The notes under the pieces are model-generated. The model worked only from the letters and a program-made list of their open reading frames with translations. It was not told the origin of the DNA and did no database searches. Shown one piece after another: positions 35,966 to 44,978 of a stretch of DNA of 64,000 nucleotides. Both the position numbers and the translations under genes were made by a program. Every line of letters begins with the position of its first letter. Position 1 is the stretch's first letter. Origin of the DNA: Gammaproteobacteria bacterium (GTDB lineage Bacteria; Pseudomonadota; Gammaproteobacteria; Burkholderiales; Sulfuricellaceae); NCBI GenBank assembly GCA_018824405.1, contig JAHJGO010000006.1:62001-126000 (forward strand), in the 5' to 3' direction.

Positions 35966-36577
35966 ATGGACCGCAAAACTCATTGGGAAAACGTCTATTC
36001 CACTCTCAAGCCGCATGAAGTCGGCTGGTATCAGGCCTATCCGGAAATGCCCCTGCATCTGATCGCATCGACCGGGGTGGACAAGAGCGCAGCAATCATC
36101 GACGTGGGCGGCGGCGCTTCCAATCTGGTGGATGCCTTACAGGAGAATGGCTACAGCGACGTGACCGTGCTTGACCTCTCCGCTGCCGCGCTGGAGGTCA
36201 CAAAGGCAAGATTGGGGCAAGCGTCAGACCGGGTAAAATGGCTGGCTGCAGACATCACTTCTTTTACCCCGCAACAACAATACAATGTATGGCATGACCG
36301 CGCAGTCTTCCATTTTCTTACCGAGGCAGAAGACCGCCTGCGTTACATGGAAGCAGCCCGCGCCGCCCTGCCACCCGGCGGACACCTGATCATGGCGACC
36401 TTTGCGCTCGACGGCCCGCCCCAGTGCAGCGGGCTGGATGTGGTACGTTACACTCCAGAAAGGCTGCAACAGGAGGTCGGCGATGGATTTACACTTGCAG
36501 AATCTTTTGGCGGTCTCCATATCACTCCCTCCCAGGGAAAACAGTCTTACACGTTTTGCCGCTTTATCCGGAATTAA
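35966..36577 (+). CDS. Class I SAM-dependent methyltransferase
   Basis: Rossmann-type methyltransferase. Motif I AAIIDVGGGASNLVDAL lies near residue 36, the acidic residue of motif II in VTVLDLSAAALEVTKARL, and VKWLAADITSF and HDRAVFHFLT in the later motifs. The opening THWENVYSTLKPHEVGWYQ is a conserved start of a family of small methyltransferases of unknown substrate, sometimes linked to thiol or tellurite chemistry. The ATG at 35966 has AGGA nine bases upstream, and the longer frame overlaps the PIN toxin. The substrate is not readable from sequence. Confidence 0.88.
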   Translation: MDRKTHWENVYSTLKPHEVGWYQAYPEMPLHLIASTGVDKSAAIIDVGGGASNLVDALQENGYSDVTVLDLSAAALEVTKARLGQASDRVKWLAADITSFTPQQQYNVWHDRAVFHFLTEAEDRLRYMEAARAALPPGGHLIMATFALDGPPQCSGLDVVRYTPERLQQEVGDGFTLAESFGGLHITPSQGKQSYTFCRFIRN

Positions 36578-36587
36578 GAACTTATCG

Positions 36588-36845
36588 ATGACAAAACTGC
36601 CAATCAGGGTCGGCGCGACCTACAGCAACGGTAACTTTCATGGTCACTGGGAAGTAAGGCAGGTATTGGCTTACGGCATTCTGTGCGAAGACAAGGGCGA
36701 TGCCGAATGCGTGAAATACAAGGTGCTGGCTGGCGCCCATAGGCGCCGCAGCTTTATCTGCAGCAGTGAGGAGTTCTCGCGCTGGATGCGCTATGAAGTC
36801 GTGCGCGACGAAAATTCCTGGTTCAAGGTCGAAAATACCGCCTAA
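36588..36845 (+). CDS. Conserved-looking small protein of unknown function
   Basis: This is an 85-residue protein (start [25 protein letters not shown]) with no family I recognise. It is rich in aromatic and charged residues, has two Cys ([16 protein letters not shown]) and no signal or membrane segment. The sequence looks like a genuine soluble domain, with balanced composition and a strand-like pattern of GxWxVRQV and [13 protein letters not shown]. It follows the methyltransferase gene by ten bases and its stop overlaps the convergent valS stop by four bases. Confidence 0.65.
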   Translation: MTKLPIRVGATYSNGNFHGHWEVRQVLAYGILCEDKGDAECVKYKVLAGAHRRRSFICSSEEFSRWMRYEVVRDENSWFKVENTA

Positions 36846-39613
36846 CCCAGCTTGGCCAATTGAACCCGTAGTTTCTCCAGCGTTGCGCCAAAACTCGCCA
36901 TCCGCTCTTTTTCCTGTTCCACCACAGCAGCAGGCGCGCGTGCAACAAAGCTTTCATTGCCGAGCTTGGCATGCGCCTTGGCAATTTCACCTTCGAGACG
37001 CGCAATCTCCTTGGACAGGCGCGCCTGTTCGGCTTCCTTGTCGATTTCGATCTTCAGCATCAGGCGCACATTGCCTACCACCGCCACCGGGGCATCTGCA
37101 TCGGGCAATTCACCCTGCACGATGGCAACCTCTGAAATTCTGGCCAGCGCCTGGATGTAGGGCGCAAGGTCGGAGATATCGCCCAGCACGACCAGCGGCA
37201 CTTTCTGTGCGGGCGAAATATTCATTTCGCCGCGCAAGGTGCGGCAGGCATTGACCATTTCCTTGAGTTGCGCGGCCTGCTCGACAGCAGCCGTGTCCAC
37301 TTTTCCGGAATCGGCCAGCGGGTAGGCTTGCAGCATGATGCTCTCGCCAGACTTGTTGGCCAGCGGCGCCACTTTTTGCCACAGCTCCTCGGTGATGAAG
37401 GGAATGATGGGATGGGCCAGGCGCAACAGGGTTTCCAGCACGCGCACCAGAGTGCGGCGCGTCGCCCTTTGCTGCGCTTCCCAGTCCCTCTCCCCCAACC
37501 CCTCTCCCGCCTGCGGGCGAGGGGAGTTTAGCTGCACCTTGGCCAGTTCCACGTACCAGTCGCAGTATTCGTCCCAGGCAAATTCGTAGATGGCGCGCGC
37601 CGCCATGTCGAAGCGGTAGGAACCAAAAGCCTCGGCCACTTCCTGCTCGGCCTGCTGCAGACGGCTGATGATCCATTTGTCCATGGCGGAATACTGCAGC
37701 GGCAGGCTTTCGTCCTGACCGCAATCCTTGTCTTCTGCATTCATCATTACGAAACGGGTAGCGTTCCACAGCTTGTTGCAGAAATTGCGATAGCCTTCGC
37801 AGCGCTGGAAATCGAACTTGATGTCGCGCCCGTGGGAAGCCAGGCTGGCGAAAGTGAAACGTACGGCGTCCGTTCCGTAGGCAGCGATGCCCTCCGGAAA
37901 ATCCTTGCGCGTGAGTTTCTCGATTGAAGCCGCCTGCTTCGGGTTCATCAGGCCGGTGGTGCGCTTTTTCACCAGGGTTTCCAGCGCAATGCCGTCGATC
38001 AGGTCGATCGGATCGATGACATTGCCCTTGGACTTGCTCATCTTGTTGCCGTGCATGTCGCGCACCAGGCCGTGCACATAAACTTCCCTGAACGGCACCT
38101 GATCGGTGAAATGCAGCGACATCATGATCATGCGCGCCACCCAGAAGAAAATGATGTCGAAACCCGTGACCAGCACGCTGGTCGGCAGGAAGGTCTTGAG
38201 TTCGGCCGTCTGTTCCGGCCAGCCCAGGGTAGAGAACGGCCACAGCGCCGAGGAGAACCAGGTATCGAGCACGTCCTCGTCCTGGCGCAGGGTTTTGCCC
38301 GCACCCGCCTGCTGTTGCGCATCGGCGAGATTGCGCGCGACGTAGAAATTGCCGTCCTCGTCGTACCACGCAGGGATACGGTGCCCCCACCACAGCTGGC
38401 GCGAGATGCACCAGTCCTGGATGTTTTCCAGCCACTGGTTATAAACGTGGGTCCAGTTTTCCGGCACGAATTTCACTTCGCCCTGTGCCACCACGTCCAG
38501 ACCGCGCTTTGCCAGCCCTTCCATGGCCACGTACCACTGGTCGGTGAGCATCGGCTCGATCACGGTGTGGGTGCGGTCGCCGCGCGGCACCATCAGTTTG
38601 TGCGGCTTGGTGGCTACCAGCAGGCCTTGCGCTTCGAGGTCGGCGACGATTTTCTTGCGCGCCTCAAAGCGTTCCATGCCCTGGTATTCAGCGGGCGCGA
38701 AGTCATTGATTTTTGCATCCAGCGTCAGAATGCTCATCGGCTCCAGATGATGGCGCAAACCCACCTGATAGTCGTTGAAATCGTGTGCCGGGGTTATCTT
38801 GACGCAGCCGGTGCCAAATTCCTTGTCCACATAATCATCGGCGATGATGGGAATGATGCGCTCGCACAGCGGCAGGCGCACATGCTTGCCGACCAGGTGC
38901 TGGTAGCGTTCGTCCTCGGGGTGAACAGCGACCGCCATATCGCCGAGCATGGTTTCGGGACGGGTCGTCGCAACCACCAACGCATCAGCGCAGCCTTCCA
39001 CCGGGTAGCAGATGTGCCACATGAAGCCGTCTTCTTCTTCCGAAATCACTTCGAGATCGGATACGGCGGTCATCAGCACCGGGTCCCAGTTGACCAGGCG
39101 TTTGCCGCGATAGATCAGACCCTGTTCGTAGAGCTTGACGAAAACTTCCGAGACAGCTGTGGACAGGCCTTCGTCCATGGTGAAACGCTCGCGCGACCAG
39201 TCGCAGGAGGCGCCGAGGCGACGCATCTGGCGTGTAATGGTGGAACCGGATTCTTCCTTCCAATCCCAGACCTTTTCCAGGAATTTCTCGCGCCCCAGAT
39301 CGTGCCGGGAAATGCCTTTTGCATCCAGCTGGCGTTCCACCACGATCTGTGTGGCGATGCCGGCGTGGTCGGTGCCCGGCTGCCACAGGGTGTTCTCGCC
39401 TTTCATGCGGTGGTAGCGCACCAGGGTATCCATCAGGGTGTCCTGGAAGGAGTGCCCCATATGCAGCGTGCCGGTGACATTCGGCGGCGGCAGCATGATG
39501 CAGTAGGCGTCTTTATCCGGCGTGGTGGTGGCGCGAAAATAGCCGCTGGATTCCCAGCGTGGGTACCAGTGTGCCTCGATGGCGGCGGGTTCAAAGCTTT
39601 TGGCGAGTTCCAT
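36842..39613 (-). CDS. valS: Valyl-tRNA synthetase
   Basis: This class I aminoacyl-tRNA synthetase charges tRNA-Val. It has the HIGH-type motif [15 protein letters not shown] near residue 42, the editing (CP1) domain with [10 protein letters not shown] and HPEDERY, and the KMSKS motif [15 protein letters not shown] near residue 525. An anticodon-binding domain and a C-terminal coiled coil ([28 protein letters not shown]) follow. Around residues 695-710 an insert [15 protein letters not shown] is coded by a short palindromic repeat and looks foreign to the family. The full length, 923 residues, is otherwise normal. It is the last gene of pepA-holC-(unknown)-valS. Confidence 0.96.
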   Translation of the reverse strand: MELAKSFEPAAIEAHWYPRWESSGYFRATTTPDKDAYCIMLPPPNVTGTLHMGHSFQDTLMDTLVRYHRMKGENTLWQPGTDHAGIATQIVVERQLDAKGISRHDLGREKFLEKVWDWKEESGSTITRQMRRLGASCDWSRERFTMDEGLSTAVSEVFVKLYEQGLIYRGKRLVNWDPVLMTAVSDLEVISEEEDGFMWHICYPVEGCADALVVATTRPETMLGDMAVAVHPEDERYQHLVGKHVRLPLCERIIPIIADDYVDKEFGTGCVKITPAHDFNDYQVGLRHHLEPMSILTLDAKINDFAPAEYQGMERFEARKKIVADLEAQGLLVATKPHKLMVPRGDRTHTVIEPMLTDQWYVAMEGLAKRGLDVVAQGEVKFVPENWTHVYNQWLENIQDWCISRQLWWGHRIPAWYDEDGNFYVARNLADAQQQAGAGKTLRQDEDVLDTWFSSALWPFSTLGWPEQTAELKTFLPTSVLVTGFDIIFFWVARMIMMSLHFTDQVPFREVYVHGLVRDMHGNKMSKSKGNVIDPIDLIDGIALETLVKKRTTGLMNPKQAASIEKLTRKDFPEGIAAYGTDAVRFTFASLASHGRDIKFDFQRCEGYRNFCNKLWNATRFVMMNAEDKDCGQDESLPLQYSAMDKWIISRLQQAEQEVAEAFGSYRFDMAARAIYEFAWDEYCDWYVELAKVQLNSPRPQAGEGLGERDWEAQQRATRRTLVRVLETLLRLAHPIIPFITEELWQKVAPLANKSGESIMLQAYPLADSGKVDTAAVEQAAQLKEMVNACRTLRGEMNISPAQKVPLVVLGDISDLAPYIQALARISEVAIVQGELPDADAPVAVVGNVRLMLKIEIDKEAEQARLSKEIARLEGEIAKAHAKLGNESFVARAPAAVVEQEKERMASFGATLEKLRVQLAKLG
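37484..37527. repeat. Palindromic repeat inside the valS coding sequence
   Basis: CTCTCCCGC CT GCGGGCGAG forms the core stem, with CTCCCC and GGGGAG as outer arms. On the minus strand it is translated in frame as part of [15 protein letters not shown] in ValS. It is the same type of CTCCC/GGGAG palindrome seen in intergenic DNA at 6187 and within addA. Confidence 0.75.
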
Positions 39614-39653
39614 GATGCGAGAAGGGAGTGGCTGAAAAGGGAGGGATTATAGC

Positions 39654-40163
39654 CTATTCGCCAGAATCATTGGCGTCGCGGGCGCGGCCGGCCATCTCGC
39701 CGAGCTGCTTCCGCAATTCCTCCGCAACAGCCTCGCGCACCACCGATTCCAGTTGCATGGAAAACCGATCCAGCATGCTGGACATCGCCCTGTCCATGGC
39801 GGACGCGATATGCGCGGAAAGCCGCTGATCGAGAATCTCCTGAATTCGCAGGTCAAGATTTTCCAGCGACTGGCCACTCAGGCTGAGAGAGGGATCAAGT
39901 GATAAATCTTCGGGTGCGGGCTCGGTTTCGACATCTTCCAGCAGCAGGAACGGAAATTCATGCATTTCCGTTTTTTCTTCCACCACCTCGGTCAATACTG
40001 GAATAACTTCTTCTTCGACCGGCACTTCTTCTGTCAGAACCGGAAAATCCATGGCAGGTGTTGCGGCTGGCGCATTTTCAAGCCGGTCATAGTGCCGTTT
40101 CAGCAGCGCATCCATCTTGGCAAGAACATCGTCATGCGCGGCGCTTGTGGAATCCGCACTCAT
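39654..40163 (-). CDS. Acidic hypothetical protein between holC and valS
   Basis: No family recognised with certainty. The 169-residue protein has an N-terminal helix (HDDVLAKMDALLKRHYDRLE), a Pro/Glu/Val-rich acidic middle (EEVPVEEEVIPVLTEVVEEKTE) and a C-terminal region of predicted amphipathic helices (DLRIQEILDQRLSAHIASAMDRAMSSMLDRFSMQLESVVREAVAEELRKQLGE), probably a coiled coil. No signal peptide or membrane segment is present. The start overlaps the holC stop (ATGA), so the gene is cotranslated with holC. Proteins of this kind at this place appear in many betaproteobacteria, which suggests a conserved but uncharacterised partner. Confidence 0.75.
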   Translation of the reverse strand: MSADSTSAAHDDVLAKMDALLKRHYDRLENAPAATPAMDFPVLTEEVPVEEEVIPVLTEVVEEKTEMHEFPFLLLEDVETEPAPEDLSLDPSLSLSGQSLENLDLRIQEILDQRLSAHIASAMDRAMSSMLDRFSMQLESVVREAVAEELRKQLGEMAGRARDANDSGE

Positions 40164-40597
40164 GAGTGACGCTTGCCTGTCTGGCTCATGTCATGGGAAC
40201 GGATTTCATAACCCCGGTCGCGATAGAAACGAAAACGCTCCCGCGCCGCCTCACGGTCGGCCTCATCAGTGGTCACAATCTCGATCAGGCGTTGAAAGCG
40301 GCTGAAAAAGGCCGGTCTGTCGCCACTCAGATTGAGCAGCACCTGCTCGTGTGCCAGTTCTCCCGGATCGTGATCAACGATGAGCGGCGTCACCGCTGCC
40401 AGTTCGGAACGGGCGCGGCAGTGCGGCAGAAAGCCGGTTGCAGGAACGCTCCACAACATCTGGTCCATTCTGACCGCGCTGTTTTCGTCAGGTGTCAGCA
40501 CCAGCACCCTCAAGCCCTGCTCCAGCGCTTTGGCACTGAGTTTACAGGCGAAAAGCTGCCTGTCCTGAACGTGAGTATAGAAGTCTATCTGGGTCAT
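40160..40597 (-). CDS. holC: DNA polymerase III chi subunit
   Basis: Chi links the polymerase III clamp loader (through psi) to SSB at the replication fork. The family pattern is clear: TQIDFYTHVQDRQLFACKLSAKALEQGLRVLVLTPDENSAVRMDQMLWSVPATGFLPHC, then DHDPGELAHEQVLLNL and RFQRLIEIVTTDEADREAARERFRFYRDRGYEI. Its position between pepA and valS is the same as in E. coli, with one extra gene inserted. Length is 145 residues. Confidence 0.95.
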   Translation of the reverse strand: MTQIDFYTHVQDRQLFACKLSAKALEQGLRVLVLTPDENSAVRMDQMLWSVPATGFLPHCRARSELAAVTPLIVDHDPGELAHEQVLLNLSGDRPAFFSRFQRLIEIVTTDEADREAARERFRFYRDRGYEIRSHDMSQTGKRHS

Positions 40598-40604
40598 ATC
40601 ACCT

Positions 40605-40677
40605 GTAGGGTGGGTTAGCGTAGCGTAACCCGCCGCATCTTTGGTGGGTTACGGCCTAGCGGCCTAACCCACCCTAC
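40605..40677. repeat. Intergenic GTAGGGTGGGTTAG palindrome between pepA and holC
   Basis: GTAGGGTGGGTTAG (40605-40618) and its exact reverse complement CTAACCCACCCTAC (40664-40677) bound a region with further inner pairing (GCGTAGCGTAACCC, GGGTTACGGCC). This is a well-known form of dispersed palindrome in proteobacteria. It fills the whole pepA-holC gap and would form a hairpin in the operon mRNA. Confidence 0.85.
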
Positions 40678-40686
40678 GTTGTTTTC

Positions 40687-42183
40687 TTATTTGCCTTCAC
40701 CTGCGCGATTGACCAGAAAATGCACCAGCAAAGGCACCGGCCGGCCGGTCGCGCCCTTCTCCTTGCCCGACTTCCAGGCCGTTCCGGCAATATCCAGATG
40801 CGCCCAGTCATAATCCTTGGTAAAACGGGAGAGGAAACAGGCCGCCGTCACTGTGCCGCCCGCACGACCGCCAATATTGGCAATATCGGCAAAATTGCTC
40901 TTCAGCTGCTCCTGATATTCATCCCACAGCGGCAACTGCCAGGCGCGGTCATACGTTTCTTCGCCGGCATGCAGCAATTCGCGCGCCAGTGCATCATGAT
41001 TGGCCAGGAGGCCGCTCGCCTGGTGCCCGAGAGCGATGACGCAGGCGCCGGTCAGGGTGGCGATGTCCACCACTGCAGCCGGTTCGAACCTGGCCGCATA
41101 AGTCAGCGCATCGCACAGGATCAGGCGCCCTTCGGCATCGGTATTGAGAATCTCGATGGTCTGGCCGGACATGCTGGTGACCACATCGCCCGGCTTGTTG
41201 GCGTTGCCATCGGGCAGGTTTTCGCAGGTCGGAATGATGCCTACCACGTTAAGCGGCAGCTTCATTTCTGCGATTGCCTTGAATGTCCCGATCACGCTTG
41301 CAGCGCCGCACATGTCGTACTTCATCTCGTCCATTTCCGCAGCGGGCTTGAGCGAAATGCCCCCGGCATCGAAAGTGATGCCTTTGCCGACCAAGACCAC
41401 CGGTTTCTGTCCTTTCTTGCCGCCGGCATAGTGCATCACGATCAGCTTGGGCGGTTGACGACTACCCTTGGCGACAGAAAGGAAGGAACCCATCTTGAGT
41501 TCTTCCAGTTGCTGCTGCTCCAGAACTTCGATTTTGAATCCCTGGGCTTTGGCCAATTCCTGAGCCTGCTCGGCAATATGGGTTGGCGTGCAGATATTGC
41601 CCGGCAGATTGGCCAGATCCTTGGCCAGATTCATGCCCTGGGCGATCGCCAGGCCCTGCTGCATGGCGGTTTCGCCAATCGCCAGCTCATTGCGGCGCGG
41701 GACGCTAAGAACCATCCTGCGCAATGGGCGGCGCAATTCATCCTGCTTGCTTTTGAGGTGATCAAAGCGATACACGCTTTCCATCGCCATGATTACCGCC
41801 TGCTCGATTTTCCACGCCAGTTCGCGTTTCTTCACTGGCAACTCGGTCAGATACATCGCGGCTTCGGTGGAACCGGTTTCATTCAGGGTTTTGACCGCGG
41901 CACTGACCGCCTGACGGTATTCCTTGTCACGAAAATCTCGTTCCTTGCCCAGCCCGACCAGCAGCACGCGGTCGCACAGGGTATTGGCGACATTGTGCAG
42001 CAACAGCGTGCTGCCCAGCTTGCCATCCATGTCGCCGCGGCGAAGGATGTCGCTGATGTAAAAACCGGAAATGCGGTCCATGAGGTCCGCCGCCAGTGAA
42101 AGCTTGCGGTGTTCGAATACGCCCACCACCACGCAGGCGGTACGCTGCTTTTCCGGACTGCCGCTTTTTATGCTAAATTCCAC
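40687..42183 (-). CDS. pepA: Leucyl aminopeptidase PepA
   Basis: This M17 family dinuclear metallopeptidase removes N-terminal residues from peptides. In some bacteria it also acts as a DNA-binding accessory protein. The metal and active-site motifs are [33 protein letters not shown] and [17 protein letters not shown]. The N-terminal macro-like domain begins [21 protein letters not shown]. The start is GTG with AAGGAG six bases upstream. It diverges from lptF, an arrangement conserved in proteobacteria. Confidence 0.96.
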   Translation of the reverse strand: MEFSIKSGSPEKQRTACVVVGVFEHRKLSLAADLMDRISGFYISDILRRGDMDGKLGSTLLLHNVANTLCDRVLLVGLGKERDFRDKEYRQAVSAAVKTLNETGSTEAAMYLTELPVKKRELAWKIEQAVIMAMESVYRFDHLKSKQDELRRPLRRMVLSVPRRNELAIGETAMQQGLAIAQGMNLAKDLANLPGNICTPTHIAEQAQELAKAQGFKIEVLEQQQLEELKMGSFLSVAKGSRQPPKLIVMHYAGGKKGQKPVVLVGKGITFDAGGISLKPAAEMDEMKYDMCGAASVIGTFKAIAEMKLPLNVVGIIPTCENLPDGNANKPGDVVTSMSGQTIEILNTDAEGRLILCDALTYAARFEPAAVVDIATLTGACVIALGHQASGLLANHDALARELLHAGEETYDRAWQLPLWDEYQEQLKSNFADIANIGGRAGGTVTAACFLSRFTKDYDWAHLDIAGTAWKSGKEKGATGRPVPLLVHFLVNRAGEGK

Positions 42184-42272
42184 GTAATGCTCCTTTTGTC
42201 CCAGGTTGACAAAATTTGATTAGAAACCAAATTATCATCAGTCTTGACCAATAAAGTCAAAGAAAACAAAAA

Positions 42273-43364
42273 ATGATTTTTCGCCGCGCGTTGTTGCAGG
42301 AACTGTTCATTAATGCAACCGCAGTATTTATTACGCTTCTCGCAATCAGCATTACCACACTGCTGATTCGTCTGCTTGGCCAGGCTGCCAGTGGATCCCT
42401 GGCTAGCGAGGCAGTGCTGGCCTTTCTGGCATTCAGCGCGCTCAATTATCTGCCTGTGCTGCTATCCCTCACCCTTTTCATTGCAGTTTTGCTGACCCTG
42501 ACACGTTGCTACCGGGATAACGAAATGGCGGTGTGGTTCAGCGCCGGCCAAAGTTTGACTGCGTTTATTCGACCTGTGCTTACGGTTGCGGCCCCCGTGG
42601 CACTGGTGGTAGCAATATTGAGCCTGTTTTTGTCGCCCTGGGCATTGCAGAAACAGAGTATATATCGCAGCCAGATTGAAAGTCGTGACGACGTGGCATC
42701 CGTCGCGCCTGGTGTGTTCAAGGAATCCAAACACGCAGACCGGGTGTTTTTTGTGGAAAGTTTTGCTGGCGAACAAAACACGGTAAGCAATATTTTCATG
42801 CAATCCACGGAGAACCAGAAGCAGGGTGTCATGTTCGCCCAGCACGGTCACCAGAGCATCACAAAAAATGGCGACCGCTTCCTGGTACTGTTGAACGGAA
42901 AACGTTACGAGGGACTGCCGGGCTCGGCAGAGTTCAAGATCGTCGAATTCGAACGCTATGCCGTACGCATAGACCCTTATGAAGCAAAGCTCACAGCTCC
43001 GTCATCAAAATCTCTTTCTTCGCTTGATCTCATAAAAAACAAGTCCCCTGTCAACACCGCAGAACTGCAATGGCGACTTTCTCTTCCATTAAGCGTGCTT
43101 TTGCTGGCACTGCTTGCGATCCCCCTGAGCTTCGTCAACCCGCGCGCCGGGCGATCTCTCAACCTGATGCTGGCCTTGGTTACCTACCTTGTCTACAGTA
43201 ACTGCCTCAGCATCGCCCAGGGACTGGTGGCACAAGACAAGCTGGCGCCGGTTCTCGGGTTGTGGGCGGTTCATGCTGCTCTGGCAGTACTGCTGTGGAT
43301 ACTGTTTTACCAACGCTTGCGGGTATCACCTTCATTATTCGCACGTTTGAGGCGGGCATCATGA
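42273..43364 (+). CDS. lptF: LPS export ABC transporter permease LptF
   Basis: LptF is an inner-membrane permease of the LptB2FG complex that extracts lipopolysaccharide from the membrane. MIFRRALLQELFINATAVFITLLAISITTLLIRLLGQAA is the LptF start. There are six membrane segments with a periplasmic beta-jellyroll region between the third and fourth. The end overlaps lptG by four bases. TTGACA is present ~65 bases upstream, but the distance to the best -10 is not ideal. The ribosome site is weak, in an A-rich leader. Confidence 0.93.
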   Translation: MIFRRALLQELFINATAVFITLLAISITTLLIRLLGQAASGSLASEAVLAFLAFSALNYLPVLLSLTLFIAVLLTLTRCYRDNEMAVWFSAGQSLTAFIRPVLTVAAPVALVVAILSLFLSPWALQKQSIYRSQIESRDDVASVAPGVFKESKHADRVFFVESFAGEQNTVSNIFMQSTENQKQGVMFAQHGHQSITKNGDRFLVLLNGKRYEGLPGSAEFKIVEFERYAVRIDPYEAKLTAPSSKSLSSLDLIKNKSPVNTAELQWRLSLPLSVLLLALLAIPLSFVNPRAGRSLNLMLALVTYLVYSNCLSIAQGLVAQDKLAPVLGLWAVHAALAVLLWILFYQRLRVSPSLFARLRRAS

Positions 43365-44434
43365 ACATTCTGCACCGCTATCTGGCAAAGGAAGTTTATG
43401 TCAGCACGCTGTTTGTTTTCGCCGCGCTGCTCTCCCTGTTTGCCTTTTTTGACCTGATTCACGAGCTGGGTGACCTGGGCAAGGGACATTACCGCCTGCC
43501 GCAGATTCTGGGCTTTGTTGCCCTGGGCCTGCCCGGACATATTTACGAATTGTTTCCCATCGCAGCTTTGATCGGAACCCTGTTTGCCCTGGCACAGTTT
43601 TCAGCCAATTCCGAATTCACGGTCATGCGGGTTTCCGGGCTCTCAACCCAGCGCTTTGCCTTGTCGCTGATGCAGATTGGCCTGGTTTTTGTGGCATTAA
43701 CCCTGTTTTTTGGCGAGTTCATTACCCCTGTGGCTGAAAGGATGGCACAGCAACTGCGACTCAAAGCCACCAGTTCGGTGGTCGCACAGGAATTCCGCTC
43801 CGGGCTATGGATCAAGGACGCGCAGAGCTTTGTCAATGTGCGTGAAATCCTGCCGGACACGACCTTGCTGGGCGTCAAGATTTTCGAATTCGATCAGGAT
43901 TATCGCTTGAAGACGGTGAGTTATGCCGATCGCGGCCACCATGAAGAAGCCGGTCGCTGGCTACTGGAAGATGTCAGCCAGACCCGCTTCGAAGGTGAGA
44001 AAACAGTAGTGGGCAAACTGCCACAACTCGCCTGGACCTCGGTGTTGAACCCGGACATTCTTTCCGTGCTGCTGGTCGTGCCTGAGCAGATGTCGGCGTG
44101 GAGCCTTTACCAGTATGTACAACACCTGCGCGACAACAAGCAGAAAACCACGCGCTACGAAATCGCCCTGTGGTCCAAACTGGCCTACCCCTTCGCCACC
44201 CTGGTCATGATGATCTTTGCCCTGCCGTTCGCTTACCACCAATCCCGCAGCGGCGGGGTCAGCGGAAAGATATTCGTGGGCATCATGATCGGCCTGTCTT
44301 TCCATTTGCTGAACAGGGTTTTTGCCCACCTCGGCCTGCTCAATGACTGGCCACCACTTTTCAGCGCATCGTTCCCCGCTCTCGCGTTTCTCGGCACTGC
44401 ACTTGGAATACTCTGGTGGACTGAAAGAAGATAG
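43361..44434 (+). CDS. lptG: LPS export ABC transporter permease LptG
   Basis: LptG is the partner permease of LptF. The start MNILHRYLAKEVYVSTLFVFAALLSLFAFFDLIHELGDLGKGHY matches LptG, and its ATG overlaps the lptF stop. VTPVAERMAQQLR-type and ALPFAYHQSRSGGVSGKIFVGIMIGLSFHLLNRVFAHLGLL segments are typical. Its stop codon TAG is the first three bases of the heptamer array that follows. Confidence 0.94.
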   Translation: MNILHRYLAKEVYVSTLFVFAALLSLFAFFDLIHELGDLGKGHYRLPQILGFVALGLPGHIYELFPIAALIGTLFALAQFSANSEFTVMRVSGLSTQRFALSLMQIGLVFVALTLFFGEFITPVAERMAQQLRLKATSSVVAQEFRSGLWIKDAQSFVNVREILPDTTLLGVKIFEFDQDYRLKTVSYADRGHHEEAGRWLLEDVSQTRFEGEKTVVGKLPQLAWTSVLNPDILSVLLVVPEQMSAWSLYQYVQHLRDNKQKTTRYEIALWSKLAYPFATLVMMIFALPFAYHQSRSGGVSGKIFVGIMIGLSFHLLNRVFAHLGLLNDWPPLFSASFPALAFLGTALGILWWTERR

Positions 44435-44560
44435 CTGTTAGCTGTTAGCTGTTAGCTGTTAGCTGTTAGCTGTTAGCTGTTAGCTGTTAGCTGTTAGCTG
44501 TTAGCTGTTAGCTGTTAGCTGTTAGCTGTTAGCTGTTAGCTGTTAGCTGTTAGCTGTTAG
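44432..44560. repeat. Tandem array of 18 TAGCTGT heptamers
   Basis: Eighteen uninterrupted copies of TAGCTGT (44432-44557) are followed by TAG. The first unit supplies the stop of lptG on the plus strand, and the far end supplies the last codons (ACA GCT AAC AGC) and stop TAA of the RDD gene on the minus strand. The array therefore begins and ends exactly within the ends of two convergent genes. Copies appear identical, implying recent expansion or slippage. Confidence 0.98.
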
Positions 44561-44974
44561 GATAATTTTTGTCTTGGCCAGACGGTCGTGAAGAAACTGC
44601 CGTTCACGATCAAACAGCGCCCACAAAATACCCACTCCCAACAGCGTACTGGGCAGGGCGAGCAAAAAGCGCAAGATTGCACGCCGTTTTGTCAGCGGCG
44701 TCCCATTCTCGCTTACCAGGCGCAAATGCCAGGTTTTCATCGCCAGCGTTTGCCCGCCACGCAGCCAGAACCAGATGAAATAGGCCGCCACAACACCCAG
44801 CAAATAAATCTGAAATGCCCATCTCACCAGTGGTGCCGTATTGCCCAGCGTCAGGCCAACGAACAGGAATCCGGCCAGAAACAGCACTGCAACCAGCAAC
44901 AGACTTTCATACAGCATGCTGGCCAGGCGCCTTAGAATTCCGGGATAAATTATATTTTCGGATATGCAGTTCAC
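44543..44974 (-). CDS. RDD family membrane protein
   Basis: This small inner-membrane protein has RDD features: GILRRLASMLYESLLLVAVLFLAG with Arg in the first segment and Asp absent, a second segment near WAFQIYLLGVVAAYFIWFWLRGGQTLAMKTWHLRLV, and the end WALFDRERQFLHDRLAKTKIIL. Function in this family is not settled, though some members are Na/H antiporter-like. The start is uncertain. A GTG four bases after the stop of the gene upstream is used here; an ATG 19 codons further in and a TTG at 45022 are alternatives. The C-terminal TANS and stop come from the heptamer array. Confidence 0.82.
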   Translation of the reverse strand: MNCISENIIYPGILRRLASMLYESLLLVAVLFLAGFLFVGLTLGNTAPLVRWAFQIYLLGVVAAYFIWFWLRGGQTLAMKTWHLRLVSENGTPLTKRRAILRFLLALPSTLLGVGILWALFDRERQFLHDRLAKTKIILTANS

Positions 44975-44978
44975 TGCA

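Noticed and set aside
38051-39652. A 533-codon plus-strand open frame opposite valS
   Set aside because: valS is unmistakable on the other strand. The opposite frame has no domain and the composition of an antisense shadow.
44432-44560. Possible CRISPR array
   Set aside because: The units are 7 bp with no spacers between them, and no cas gene is in the window.
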